Assembly: GCF_000718095.1 (NCBI RefSeq)
Contig: NZ_JOEI01000005.1
Location: forward strand, 434,001-498,000
Reading direction: 5' to 3'
Length of the DNA stretch: 64,000 bases
Source: Streptomyces scopuliridis RB72
Lineage (GTDB): Bacteria > Actinomycetota > Actinomycetes > Streptomycetales > Streptomycetaceae
The notes beneath the pieces were generated by a model. The model was not told the origin of the DNA. It did not search any database and worked only from the letters and a program-made list of their open reading frames with translations. Shown piece after piece: positions 18,066 to 27,185 of the stretch. Position numbers and translations under genes: made by a program. Each line of letters begins with the position of its first letter. Position 1 is the stretch's first letter.

Positions 18066-19319
18066 GTGGAGCCCTCCCTGACTACCTCGTCCGTAGACCG
18101 ACGCGCCGTAGTCTCGATATTCTCCCGCCTGCGCACATCCAATGGCCAGTCAAATCCATTGCCTCTCTACGCAGAACTCAGAGCAATGGGAGATATCATC
18201 CCCGCCCCCTGGGGCGGGCATCTGGTGACCTCCTACAACCTCTGCGACCAGGTACTGAGGAACAAGACCTGGCAGGTTCCCGACAGCGAGTGGCGCGCCA
18301 GGCAGGGCGCGGCAACACGCTGGAACGCCTCCTCTTCGCGGGAAATGGGAAAGACTCTGCCCGCACTGAATCCGCCGCACCACACCCGGGTGCGGCGGTC
18401 GGTCGGCAACACTTTCGACCGTAAATCTCTCGCGAATTCCAAGGGTTCGATCGAGAAGTCCACGGAGCAATTGCTGGACCGGCTCACCGAGAAATTGCGG
18501 AGCGGCCGGGCCGATTTCAGTTCGCTGGTCAGCGACGAATTGCCCATCATGACGATCGGCGAATGGCTCGGCCTGCCGCCCTCCGATTACCAACGGCTCC
18601 GTTCACTCACCCGCGATCAGGTGTTCTCGCAGGAATTGCTGCCGACGCCGAGCCAGCTCGCACTGTCGGACGCCGCCACCGCCCAATTGCGCGAGTACTT
18701 CACGGCGGTCATACGCGAACGCCGCCGCACACCGGGCGACGATCCGATCTCGGAATGGCTGCGGACCTGGGACGGTCTCGACGACGACCAGGGGGCGGCC
18801 GACGAAGCCGTCTACTTCCTCTCGTTCCTCTTCCTCCTGGCCGCGCCGGAGACGACGGCGACGCTCCTCTCCCAAATGGTGTGGCTCCTGCTGAAGCACC
18901 CGCGCCAGCTGAGCTGGCTGCGCACGCATCCCGAGCACATACCGGGCGCCGTCGAGGAGGTGCTCCGCTACGACTCGCCGAACCATGTGATCAGCAGGGT
19001 CGCCGCCGAGGACACCACCCTGGGCGGCGCGTACGTCCAGCGTGACCAGATGGTGCATCTCATGGTCGGCGTCGCCAACCATGACCCGGAGCAGCACGCC
19101 GAGCCTGAGCTCTTCGACATACGGCGCAAGGCCGCGCACCTCAGCTTCAGCGGCGGAATCCACTACTGCATCGGCGCGCCGCTGGCCCGGCTGGAGGCGA
19201 CGACCCTGCTCACGTCCCTGCTGAGGAGGCTGCCCGATCTCCGTCTCGACGGGGAACCCGTCTGGGCGCCCCGCGTGGGCTTCCGCCGGATTCTGGAACT
19301 CCCGGTGACCAGAGCCTGA
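18066..19319 (+). CDS. Cytochrome P450, CYP154-like
   Basis: 417-aa bacterial P450 with all standard motifs: I-helix LAAPETTATLL, K-helix EEVLRYDSP (intact ExxR) and heme loop FSGGIHYCIGAPLARLEA. It follows the ExxR-less P450 by about 100 bases. A CYP157-CYP154 pair behind a conservon is a known Streptomyces arrangement, so the two may share a substrate or form a complex. The start is GTG 18066 with AAAGGAG 7 bases upstream. CYP154 enzymes often oxidise steroid-like or macrolide substrates in vitro; the natural substrate here is not known. Confidence 0.9.
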   Translation: MEPSLTTSSVDRRAVVSIFSRLRTSNGQSNPLPLYAELRAMGDIIPAPWGGHLVTSYNLCDQVLRNKTWQVPDSEWRARQGAATRWNASSSREMGKTLPALNPPHHTRVRRSVGNTFDRKSLANSKGSIEKSTEQLLDRLTEKLRSGRADFSSLVSDELPIMTIGEWLGLPPSDYQRLRSLTRDQVFSQELLPTPSQLALSDAATAQLREYFTAVIRERRRTPGDDPISEWLRTWDGLDDDQGAADEAVYFLSFLFLLAAPETTATLLSQMVWLLLKHPRQLSWLRTHPEHIPGAVEEVLRYDSPNHVISRVAAEDTTLGGAYVQRDQMVHLMVGVANHDPEQHAEPELFDIRRKAAHLSFSGGIHYCIGAPLARLEATTLLTSLLRRLPDLRLDGEPVWAPRVGFRRILELPVTRA

Positions 19320-19352
19320 CCTGCCGTCAGGACCATAAAGGGACGTAACGCA

Positions 19353-20150
19353 GTGAGAACTGACACATACACAGGGAATCGCGCGGTGGACGAGTTCAAG
19401 GCACTCCGGGTCATACAGGAAGGGCCCGTGCTGAGGGTCGAGCTGAACTCCCCCGAGACCGGCAATGCCGTCTCCGGGACGCTCCTGGACGAACTGCTCA
19501 CCGTACTGAGCACCCTTCAGGACGACCCCGGAATCCGGGTGTTGATCCTCTCCGGCGCGGGAGACGACTTCTGTCTCGGCGGCGACCGGGCGGAATTCGC
19601 CGAATTCCTGGCCGCGGACCCCACCGGGGCGAGCCTTCGCACCCTCGGCAAGAAGGCACGCCGGGTCTGTGACGCGCTCGCGACGGCCGATGTGGTCACC
19701 ATCGCCCGGCTGCATGGCGGCGTGATAGGCGCGGGGCTCGCTCTCGCCGTGTTCTGCGATCTGCGGGCAGGGGCGGACGACTGCCGTTTCCGTATGCCCG
19801 AACTCGCTCTGGGTATGCCTCCGGCCTGGGGAGGAGCCCTGCCCCGGCTGATGCAGGAGGCGGGCGCTGCCAAGGTCCGCGAGCTGCTGCTGACCGGTAA
19901 CAATTTCGACGCGGCGACGGCGGTGGAGCTGTCCGTCCTGCACAAGGTCGTCCCGGTGGAAGAGCTCGACGACGCTGTCCAGCAGTGGGTCAGGCCGATG
20001 GTCCGCAGGTCCCCGGCGGCTCTGCGGACCGCCAAGGTGATGCTGAACGCGTACGGCGGCGCGAACCGTCTCGCGGACACCACCCTCCTCGACGCGGAGC
20101 TGATGACCTCGGCGCTGACAGCGGCGGCGGCCGCCTCCCGCCATCGCTGA
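19353..20150 (+). CDS. Enoyl-CoA hydratase/isomerase family protein
   Basis: 265-aa crotonase-fold protein starting at GTG 19353. The oxyanion-hole region (LSGAGDDFCLGGDRAEF) and the second signature region (LHGGVIGAGLALAVFCDLR) are visible. The catalytic acid positions of true enoyl-CoA hydratase are not clear: residues near RMPELALGMPP align with the second Glu, but the first is uncertain, so hydratase, isomerase or another crotonase activity is possible. It begins 33 bases after the P450 gene and may belong to the same transcript. A role in modifying the P450 product is conjecture. Confidence 0.85.
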   Translation: MRTDTYTGNRAVDEFKALRVIQEGPVLRVELNSPETGNAVSGTLLDELLTVLSTLQDDPGIRVLILSGAGDDFCLGGDRAEFAEFLAADPTGASLRTLGKKARRVCDALATADVVTIARLHGGVIGAGLALAVFCDLRAGADDCRFRMPELALGMPPAWGGALPRLMQEAGAAKVRELLLTGNNFDAATAVELSVLHKVVPVEELDDAVQQWVRPMVRRSPAALRTAKVMLNAYGGANRLADTTLLDAELMTSALTAAAAASRHR

Positions 20151-20188
20151 CATCGGCACATCGGTGACGTCGGCGAATCAGTGCGGAT

Positions 20189-21022
20189 TCAGCCGGCCGA
20201 GCCCGTGAAGTGCTCCCGTATCAGCGACTGCACCACCGGCAGGTCCCGCGCCATCAACGCGTCGAGCAGCGCGGAGTGTTCGGCCGCGTCCGCGACGAGA
20301 TCGGCACGGCGTACGGCCGGGGCGCTGACCAGCGGCCACTGCGAACGCCGGTGCAAATCGTCGGCCACCATGACCAGTTGCCGGTTGCCCGAGAGAGCGA
20401 GCAGCGCGCGGTGGAAGGCGCGGTCGCTCTCCGCGTACGCCGCGCGGTCCCCGACAGCGGCGGCGGCGCCGGTCGCCTCGGCCAACGGGGCCAGTTCCGC
20501 CCATCGTTCGGCGGATACGGTACGGGCCAGCCGCAGCATCACCGGCACTTCGAGCAGGGCGCGCACCTCGGCCAGCTCGGCCAGTTCACGGGCGCTGCGC
20601 TCGATGACACGGAAGCCGCGGTTGAGCACGACCTCGACGGCGCCCTCCAGCGCGAGCTGCTGCATGGCCTCGCGTACCGGAGTGGCGGAGACGCCGAAGC
20701 GCTCGCCGAGCACGGGGGCGGAGTAGACCTCACCGGGGACCAGCTCACCGCTGACGAGCGCGGTGCGCAGGGCGTCGAGGATCTGTCCGCGTACGGAATG
20801 ACGGCGTACCGGCGGGGACGGGGGCGAGGGCTGGGACTGGGACTGGGACTGGGACTGGGACTGCGAAGGGCAACCGGACCGGTCGGGCTCACTGTGCGTG
20901 TGCTCGCCGCGCACCTGCTCCGGCACCCGCCGGGCCCCGGGGGCCGACGCCTCGGACGGTCCCGACGCCCCCGGCGCGTACGGCCGCGGCACGGCGGCGT
21001 CGCGCGCTCTGCCCTGTTCCAC
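20189..21022 (-). CDS. GntR/FadR family transcriptional regulator
   Basis: 277-aa regulator: an N-terminal extension of about 70 residues, a GntR winged-helix domain (residues about 72-140, with LGERFGVSATPVREAMQQLALEG) and a C-terminal FCD ligand-binding domain rich in helices with conserved His residues (AFHRAL, EHSALL, IREHF). The start is GTG 21022 with an excellent AAGGAGGT 8 bases upstream. The extension contains a Ser-Gln repeat encoded by a hexanucleotide microsatellite. The neighbouring genes do not reveal the ligand; it is divergent from the FhuF-type reductase gene. Confidence 0.9.
   Translation of the reverse strand: MEQGRARDAAVPRPYAPGASGPSEASAPGARRVPEQVRGEHTHSEPDRSGCPSQSQSQSQSQSQPSPPSPPVRRHSVRGQILDALRTALVSGELVPGEVYSAPVLGERFGVSATPVREAMQQLALEGAVEVVLNRGFRVIERSARELAELAEVRALLEVPVMLRLARTVSAERWAELAPLAEATGAAAAVGDRAAYAESDRAFHRALLALSGNRQLVMVADDLHRRSQWPLVSAPAVRRADLVADAAEHSALLDALMARDLPVVQSLIREHFTGSAG
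20831..20863. repeat. Hexanucleotide microsatellite (TGGGAC)n in GntR gene
   Basis: Five and a half tandem copies of TGGGAC on the plus strand encode alternating Ser and Gln in the N-terminal extension of the GntR regulator. The unit is two codons long, so slippage keeps the frame. The repeat lies just before the DNA-binding domain. Confidence 0.9.
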
Positions 21023-21091
21023 TCCGGTCCACCTCCTTCGCCATGCACGATAGGCCGACCGGGCCGCAGTTCAAACCTCGATCACGTCGGG

Positions 21092-21108
21092 TAAGGTAAG
21101 GCTTACCT
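21092..21108 (+). promoter_or_regulatory. Iron box (DmdR/IdeR-type operator)
   Basis: TAAGGTAAGGCTTACCT is a near-palindrome closely matching the actinobacterial DtxR/IdeR/DmdR iron-box consensus TTAGGTTAGGCTAACCTAA. It ends 31 bp before the FhuF-like reductase start codon. Iron-loaded DmdR repressor would be expected to block this promoter, so the gene should be induced by iron starvation. Confidence 0.8.
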
Positions 21109-21139
21109 GCAAACGATCCCGATTCGGTGGTCCCCCTGC

Positions 21140-21988
21140 ATGACCCTGCCCACGCTGCTGCCCGGCCTCCTCGCCTCGCCCGTGACCGACGCGTACGCGC
21201 GTCTGGCCGAGGTGTTCCCCGCGCTGAGCATCGACCAGCTCACCGAGAGTGAGCGGCCCCCGGCCGGTGGCGGCTGGGTGAGCGCGGCGGATCTGGCGGC
21301 CGGGGGCGCGGCCCTCGATACGTTCCTCGCCTGGGACGAGGCGCAGGTGCGGCGGGACTACCGGCAGGAGGCGCGCCCCGATGTGGTCGCCGGCTTCGCC
21401 TTCCACCGGTACGCCTGGCCGGCCTGTCTGCTGATCACCGTGCCCTGGTTCCTGCACCGCAGGGTGCCCCGGCTGCCCGTCGAGGCCGTCTCCTTCCAGC
21501 GGGCGCTGGGCCGGATGACCGTACGGATCGACGAGTTCGCCTGTCTGCCGGACGACCCCGCCGCGGCGCTGCCCGGCGCCCGGGTCGTCCCGGACGAGGA
21601 GGCCCTGCGCGCCGAGGTACGGGCGGCCGTCGCCGGACATCTCGCACCGGTCCTCGACGGCTTCGCCCCGCGGATGCGGCGCGGCCGGCGGGCGCTGTGG
21701 GGGATGGCGACCGACGAGATCGTCGAGGGCCTCTGGTACATCGCCCAGCTGCTGGGCGAGGAGCGCTACGCGATGGCGGAGCTGGAGCGGCTGATGCCGG
21801 GCACGACCGCGCCGTATGTCGGTGCGGCGGGTTTCCGTGAGCTGACCGGACCGGACGGCGAAACTTTGCCGACCCGTGACCGGGCCAGTTGCTGCCTTTT
21901 CTACACGCTGCGTCCCGAGGACACCTGCGTCACCTGTCCGCGTACCTGCGACAACGACCGGGTCCGGAAGCTCACCGCGAGCGTCTGA
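21140..21988 (+). CDS. FhuF-type (2Fe-2S) ferric-siderophore reductase
   Basis: 282-aa cytoplasmic iron reductase that would release iron from imported ferric siderophores. The C-terminus carries the FhuF cluster motif CC-x10-C-x2-C (CCLFYTLRPEDTCVTC, near residue 253). The rest is an IucA/FhuF-like helical domain (GFAFHRYAWPACLLITVPWFL, near residue 80). The iron box directly upstream supports a role in siderophore iron use. No siderophore biosynthesis or uptake genes lie beside it. It starts at ATG 21140; an obvious ribosome site is lacking, so the mRNA may be short-leadered. Confidence 0.88.
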   Translation: MTLPTLLPGLLASPVTDAYARLAEVFPALSIDQLTESERPPAGGGWVSAADLAAGGAALDTFLAWDEAQVRRDYRQEARPDVVAGFAFHRYAWPACLLITVPWFLHRRVPRLPVEAVSFQRALGRMTVRIDEFACLPDDPAAALPGARVVPDEEALRAEVRAAVAGHLAPVLDGFAPRMRRGRRALWGMATDEIVEGLWYIAQLLGEERYAMAELERLMPGTTAPYVGAAGFRELTGPDGETLPTRDRASCCLFYTLRPEDTCVTCPRTCDNDRVRKLTASV

Positions 21989-22055
21989 CTCCGCGTCACC
22001 CTCGGTCCCACGCCACCCGCAGGGGTGATATTAATCGAACATGACAGCCACCTGC

Positions 22056-22078
22056 CGAACGGCGGTGTCAGCCGTTCG
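22056..22078. terminator. Hairpin after FhuF gene, possible terminator
   Basis: Perfect 8-bp inverted repeat CGAACGGC/GCCGTTCG with a 7-base loop, 68 bp after the FhuF stop and 120 bp before the DUF2637 gene. It is moderately stable and has no U-tract, as is common for Streptomyces terminators. Confidence 0.45.
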
Positions 22079-22198
22079 TGCCTCTTCAAGTGCTGCACCG
22101 CCTCGTTGGTGTTCTCTTGTCCCGAAACCCCCTGAGCGTCACCGCACTTACGCCAAAATGGCGTCCCAAACGCCCTACTGCGATGCAAGGAACACCGC

Positions 22199-23257
22199 AT
22201 GCGACTGACAGACATATCGCTGAACTGGCTGCTTCCCGGCGTCGTCCTGCTCGTCGGAATCCTGGTGGCGGCGGCGGTGTTCGCGCGCGGCAAGCGCGCG
22301 GCTGACAAGCCCGCACCCGTCGAGGATTCCTGGGAACGCAGCGAGGAGCGCCGCAGACGCAAGGAAGCCATCTACGGCATCGCCTCCTACGCACTCCTCT
22401 TCTGCTGCGCGGCGGTCGCCGCCGCGCTCTCGTTCAAGGGCCTGGTCGGCTTCGGCCAGGAGAACCTCGGTCTCAGCGGCGGCTGGGAGTATCTCGTCCC
22501 GTTCGGTCTCGACGGCGCGGCGATGTTCTGCTCCGTGCTCGCGGTGCGCGAGGCCAGCCACGGCGACGCGGCCCTCGGCTCGCGGCTGCTGGTGTGGACG
22601 TTCGCCGGTGCCGCCGCCTGGTTCAACTGGGTGCACGCGCCCACGGGCCTCGGCCACGAAGGCGCTCCGCAGTTCTTCTCCGGCATGTCCCTCTCGGCCG
22701 CGGTCCTGTTCGACCGCGCGCTGAAGCAGACCCGCCGTGCGGCGCTGCGCGAGCAGGGTCTTGTCCCCCGTCCGCTGCCGCAGATCCGGATCGTACGGTG
22801 GCTGCGGGCACCCCGCGAGACCTTCGGCGCCTGGTCGCTGATGCTGCTCGAAGGCGTCCGTACGCTGGACGAGGCGGTCGATGAGGTACGCGAGGACCGT
22901 CGCCAGAAGGAGCACAACCGGCACCGCAGGCGGGAGCAGGAGAAGCTGGACCGGGCGCAGATCAAGGCGCTCAACCGTCAGCACCGGGCCTGGGGCCGGG
23001 GGCGTGGCGGCCGTCAGGTGGCCCTTCCCGCGGTGAACTCGGGATCGGGCTCGCCGCCGGCCGTCGAAGCCGCCGCGGAGCCTGCCATAGTGGAGCCCGG
23101 CCAACTGAACCAGCGCTCTCGGCTCTCCCTTCAGCCCGTGAAGACCAGTGAGACTCCTCGTACGGTCGATCTGACCGCGGAGGACGACACCATGGCGCTG
23201 CCCAGGCTCGACTCCCTGGAGCGCAAACTCAAGGATCTGGAGCAGCAGTTCGGCTGA
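22199..23257 (+). CDS. DUF2637 membrane protein
   Basis: 352-aa membrane protein. Hydrophobic segments are seen at residues about 9-28 (WLLPGVVLLVGILVAAAVFA), 60-80, 95-113 and 122-140. A long positively charged cytoplasmic part follows, with an Arg/Lys/Glu-rich coiled-coil (DEVREDRRQKEHNRHRRREQ, residues about 225-245), and a C-terminal acidic leucine heptad ending. DUF2637 proteins are widespread in Streptomyces and related to mobile-element SpdB-like membrane proteins, but this copy has no transfer genes around it. AAGGAA lies 8 bases before the ATG. Function unknown. Confidence 0.85.
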   Translation: MRLTDISLNWLLPGVVLLVGILVAAAVFARGKRAADKPAPVEDSWERSEERRRRKEAIYGIASYALLFCCAAVAAALSFKGLVGFGQENLGLSGGWEYLVPFGLDGAAMFCSVLAVREASHGDAALGSRLLVWTFAGAAAWFNWVHAPTGLGHEGAPQFFSGMSLSAAVLFDRALKQTRRAALREQGLVPRPLPQIRIVRWLRAPRETFGAWSLMLLEGVRTLDEAVDEVREDRRQKEHNRHRRREQEKLDRAQIKALNRQHRAWGRGRGGRQVALPAVNSGSGSPPAVEAAAEPAIVEPGQLNQRSRLSLQPVKTSETPRTVDLTAEDDTMALPRLDSLERKLKDLEQQFG

Positions 23258-23317
23258 CGCGGGCCGCTCGGCCGACACGGTCGGTCGGGCTGACGCGACC
23301 TCGGGGGAACAGCACTC

Positions 23318-23351
23318 GGACCGGTGTGACGGACAGCCGTCACGCCGGTCC
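23318..23351 (+). terminator. Intrinsic terminator after DUF2637 gene
   Basis: 15-bp stem (GGACCGGTGTGACGG with CCGTCACGCCGGTCC, one G-T position) with a 4-base loop, followed by GCTGTTTT. It lies between the convergent DUF2637 and ATPase genes, so it may serve both strands. Confidence 0.8.
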
Positions 23352-23433
23352 GCTGTTTTCACCCGCCCCACAGCACTCCACCCCACAGCTCCCCGCCCCA
23401 CGGCACTCCGCCCCACCCTGTCCCGCACCGCCC

Positions 23434-23826
23434 TTACGCCGCCTCGCCGTTGAGCTCGAACCAGACCACCTTGCCCACCGGCCTCGCCCGTATCCCCCAG
23501 TCGTCCGCCAGGCTCCGTACCAGCGCGAGCCCCCTGCCGTGCGTGGCGTCGTCGGGCACCGGCCGCTCCGGCGCGGGCGGCGCCGGCACTCCCGCGACGA
23601 AGTCCCGTACCTCCACGCGCAGCCGGGAGTCCGCGATGGTCGCGGTGACCACGGCGCCGTCGTCCGTATGCACCAGCGCGTTCGTGACCAGCTCGCTGAT
23701 CAGCAGCTCCGCCACCGCCGCGGAGTCCTTCTCCTGCCAGTGCCGCAGCATCTCCCGCAAGGCGTGGCGTACTTCGGGGACGGCCGCGAGATCGGCGCCC
23801 CCCACTCTGCGCCGCAGACCTCTCAT
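23434..23826 (-). CDS. Anti-sigma-factor-like HATPase (SpoIIAB/RsbW type)
   Basis: 130-aa single-domain ATPase of the serine-kinase anti-sigma family. The N-box reads ELLISELVTNALVHTDDG (near residue 47), G1 is weak (EVRDFV) and G2 is THGRGLALVRSLADDWG. Streptomyces encode dozens of such proteins, typically binding ATP and sequestering a sigma factor or phosphorylating an anti-anti-sigma factor; no partner gene is adjacent. The start ATG 23826 fits the family length. The open frame continues upstream 34 residues without similarity. Convergent with the DUF2637 gene. Confidence 0.85.
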   Translation of the reverse strand: MRGLRRRVGGADLAAVPEVRHALREMLRHWQEKDSAAVAELLISELVTNALVHTDDGAVVTATIADSRLRVEVRDFVAGVPAPPAPERPVPDDATHGRGLALVRSLADDWGIRARPVGKVVWFELNGEAA

Positions 23827-24055
23827 CACTCTGTCCCCCCGCTCATGACGTCCCTCTCCCCGCTGCTCCGGACCCGCCCCGCGCTCGTATGCGTACAGGA
23901 GATGCATTCCCCACCCGGAATGGACCACTCATGGTGTTCATCACCTGATCGCCGCAGTCGGGGCAGAGGGCGCGCGGAGGGTGCGCGAGGACTGCCCGGG
24001 GAAGTGAGGGGGGAGTGAAACCGTGCGAACCGATCCCGAGGAGCGAGGAGCACCG

Positions 24056-27000
24056 ATGCACGACGACCGATCCCTGGTGGAAGGGCGACTGGAGCGGGCG
24101 CTGCGCCAGTTCATCCGCCCCGCGCAGTACGCGGCCCGGGAGCCGCTCTCGCTCTCCGTCTGGCACGCGCCGGGCGAGCCGGTGCCGGTGGGCCAGGCGC
24201 TCCAAGGCTCCTACAAGCCGTTCACGACCGGTACGGAGTGGGGCTCGCCCTGGTCCACCAGTTGGTTCCGGCTGGAGGGTGTGGTCCCCGCGTCCTGGGC
24301 CGGCCGGGCCGTCGAGGTGGTCATCGACCCGGGATTCACCGGTGAGGGGCCCGGTTTCCAGGCCGAGGGGCTGGTGTACGACGCCGCGGGCGTGCCGCTC
24401 AAGGGCATCCATCCGCGCAACCGGCACATCCCCGTCGCCGCGCCCGCGGCCGGCGGCGAGCCCGTCCGGCTGCTGCTGGAGGCGGCCGCCAACCCGGCCG
24501 TCCTGCATGACTTCGAGCCGACGCTCCTCGGTGACGTACTGACCGCGGGCAACCGTCCGCTCTATCGTTTCGCCGCCGCCGACCTGGCCGTTCTGGACGA
24601 GGAGGTCTGGCATCTGATCCTCGATGTCGAGGTGCTCACGGAGCTGATGCGCGAGCTGCCCGTGGACCGCTCACGCCGCCATGAGATCCTGCGCGCCCTG
24701 GAGTCCATGCTCGACGCGCTCGATCTGCACGATGTGGCGGGCACGGCCGCCGCCGCGCGCGGTGAGCTGGCGGAGGCGCTCTCCCGGCCCGCGTCCCCGA
24801 GCGCCCACCGGATCTCGGCGGCGGGGCACGCCCATATCGACTCGGCCTGGCTGTGGCCGCTGCGCGAGACCGTACGGAAGGCGTCGCGGACCTTCGCCAA
24901 TGTCACGGCGCTCGCCGCCGACTACCCGGAGCTGGTCTTCGCCTGCTCGCAGGCGCAGCAGTACGCCTGGGTGCGGGACCACCAGCCGCACATCTGGGAG
25001 CGGATCAAGCGAAGCGTGGCGGACGGGACATGGGCGCCGGTGGGCTCCATGTGGGTGGAGTCGGACGCCAATATGCCCGGCGGAGAGGCGCTGGCCCGGC
25101 AGATCGTGCACGGCAAGCGCTTCTTCCAGGAGGAGCTGGGCGTCGAGACGGAGGAGATCTGGCTGCCGGACTCGTTCGGATACACGGCGGCCTTCCCGCA
25201 GTTGGCGAAGCTCGCCGGGGTGAAGTGGTTCCTCACCCAGAAGCTCTCCTGGAACCAGTCCAACAAGATGCCGCACCACTCCTTCTGGTGGGAGGGCATC
25301 GACGGCACGCGCGTCTTCACCCATTTCCCGCCGGTCGACACCTACAACTCGCAGTTCCACGGAGCCGAACTGGCGCATGCCGAACGGAACTTCGCCGAGA
25401 AGGGACGGGCGTCCCGGTCGCTGGTGCCGTTCGGCTGGGGCGACGGCGGTGGCGGCCCCACCCGGGAGATGATGGAGCGGGCACGGCGGCTGAAGTCCCT
25501 GGAGGGCTCGCCCCGGGTCGAGATCGAGCACCCGGCGGCCTTCTTCGCGGCGGCCGAGGAGGAGTACGGCGCCCAAGCGCCGGTCTGGTCGGGCGAGTTG
25601 TACTTGGAGCTGCACCGCGCCACGTACACCACCCAGGCCAAGACCAAGCAGGGCAACCGGCGCGCCGAACATCTGCTGCGAGAGGCCGAGTTGTGGGCGA
25701 CGGCGGCGGCGCTGCACTCGGGTGGCCGCGCCGCTCCGTACGCGTATCCGTACGAGGAGCTGGACCGGATCTGGAAGACGGTGCTGCTGCACCAGTTCCA
25801 TGACATCCTGCCGGGCTCGTCGATCGCGTGGGTGCACCGCGAGGCGCGCGCGACCTATGCGGCGGTACGGGACGAGCTGACGGGCATCATCGGGGACGCG
25901 CTGGCGGCGCTGGGCGGCGACGGCAGCGCGGTGGGGGTGTGGAACGCGGCCCCGTTCGCCCGCCGCGATGTCATCGCGGCCCGCGCCTCCGATGTGGCGG
26001 AGGGCGTGCTGACACAGCCGCTGGCCGACGGGGAGGTGCTCGCTCCGGCCCTGGTCAGGGCGGTGGCGCCGGGCACATTCACCACGCTAGCCCCGGCCCC
26101 CGTGGCGGCCGTGTCGGCGAACGGTGGCTTCACGCTGCGCAATCAGCTGCTGGAGGTGGTCATCGACGCGGACGGGCTGCTGACCTCCGTACGCGATCTC
26201 GTCGCGGGCCGCGAGGTGCTGGCGCCCGGCGGCCGGGGCAATCTGCTGCAACTGCACCCCGACCACCCCAATCAGTGGGACGCCTGGGACATCGACCGGC
26301 ACTACCGGCGCCGGCACACCGATCTGACCGACGCCGACTCCGTCGAGCTGATCGAGGAGGGGCCGCTGCGGGCGGCGGTACGGGTGGTGCGGACGTTCGG
26401 GTCGTCCCGGATCACGCAGGAGATCCGGCTCACCGCCGACACCCGGCGCGTCGATATCGTCACCGAGGTCGACTGGCAGGAGTCGGAGAAGGTCCTCAAG
26501 GCCGCGTTCCCGCTCGACGTACACGCCGAACGCTCCACCGCCGAGGTGCAGTTCGGCCATGTGCACCGGGCGACGCACGACAACACCGGCTGGGACGCCG
26601 CCCGGTTCGAGATCTGCGCGCACCGCTGGCTGCGGGTCGCGGAGCCCGGCTACGGCGTCGCGGTGCTCAACGACTCGACCTACGGGCACGATGTGACCCG
26701 GGCGCCGCACGCGGACGGGCTCGGCACGACCGTACGGCTGACGCTGCTGCGCGCCCCGCACAGCCCGGACCCGGAGACCGATCTGGGCACGCACAGCTTC
26801 CGGTACGCGCTGCTGCCCGGCGGCACGGTGGAGGAGACCGTACAGGAGGGCCTGGCGCTGAACCTGCCGCTGCGCGTGGCACCGGCGCCGGAGCAGCTGC
26901 CCCTGGTGAACGTCGACCACCCGGCGGTGACCGTCGAGGCGGTCAAGCTCGCGGAGGACCGGAGCGGGGATGTGATCGTACGGCTCTACGAGGCGGCCGG

Positions 27001-27163
27001 CGGCCGGGCCGAGGCAACGCTGCGGGTCGGCTTCCCGGTGACCGGCGCGCGGGTGACGGATCTGCTGGAACGGCCGCTGCACGACGCGGAGACGGACGAG
27101 GAGGGACTGCGGCTGCGGCTGCGGCCGTTCCAGATCCTGACGCTGCGGCTCACGCCCGCGTGA
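24056..27163 (+). CDS. Alpha-mannosidase, GH38
   Basis: 1035-aa cytoplasmic GH38 alpha-mannosidase. The catalytic domain shows the Zn-binding GHAHIDSAWLWPLRE (near residue 260) and the nucleophile Asp in WLPDSFGYTAAFPQL (near 375). A Zn-binding His lies in LHQFHDILPGSS (near 580). Beta-sandwich domains fill the C-terminal 400 residues. It removes terminal mannose from glycans or glycoconjugates. ATG 24056 has GAGGAG 6 bases upstream; a GTG at 24023 with its own GGGGAG is an equally possible start 11 codons earlier. No transporter or regulator is adjacent. Confidence 0.93.
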   Translation: MHDDRSLVEGRLERALRQFIRPAQYAAREPLSLSVWHAPGEPVPVGQALQGSYKPFTTGTEWGSPWSTSWFRLEGVVPASWAGRAVEVVIDPGFTGEGPGFQAEGLVYDAAGVPLKGIHPRNRHIPVAAPAAGGEPVRLLLEAAANPAVLHDFEPTLLGDVLTAGNRPLYRFAAADLAVLDEEVWHLILDVEVLTELMRELPVDRSRRHEILRALESMLDALDLHDVAGTAAAARGELAEALSRPASPSAHRISAAGHAHIDSAWLWPLRETVRKASRTFANVTALAADYPELVFACSQAQQYAWVRDHQPHIWERIKRSVADGTWAPVGSMWVESDANMPGGEALARQIVHGKRFFQEELGVETEEIWLPDSFGYTAAFPQLAKLAGVKWFLTQKLSWNQSNKMPHHSFWWEGIDGTRVFTHFPPVDTYNSQFHGAELAHAERNFAEKGRASRSLVPFGWGDGGGGPTREMMERARRLKSLEGSPRVEIEHPAAFFAAAEEEYGAQAPVWSGELYLELHRATYTTQAKTKQGNRRAEHLLREAELWATAAALHSGGRAAPYAYPYEELDRIWKTVLLHQFHDILPGSSIAWVHREARATYAAVRDELTGIIGDALAALGGDGSAVGVWNAAPFARRDVIAARASDVAEGVLTQPLADGEVLAPALVRAVAPGTFTTLAPAPVAAVSANGGFTLRNQLLEVVIDADGLLTSVRDLVAGREVLAPGGRGNLLQLHPDHPNQWDAWDIDRHYRRRHTDLTDADSVELIEEGPLRAAVRVVRTFGSSRITQEIRLTADTRRVDIVTEVDWQESEKVLKAAFPLDVHAERSTAEVQFGHVHRATHDNTGWDAARFEICAHRWLRVAEPGYGVAVLNDSTYGHDVTRAPHADGLGTTVRLTLLRAPHSPDPETDLGTHSFRYALLPGGTVEETVQEGLALNLPLRVAPAPEQLPLVNVDHPAVTVEAVKLAEDRSGDVIVRLYEAAGGRAEATLRVGFPVTGARVTDLLERPLHDAETDEEGLRLRLRPFQILTLRLTPA

Positions 27164-27185
27164 GCCTTCACGGCGAGTGAGCCGA

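Noticed and set aside
14084..20150. Secondary-metabolite cluster because of two P450s
   Set aside because: No synthase or terpene cyclase is present; the P450 pair is explained by the known conservon arrangement.
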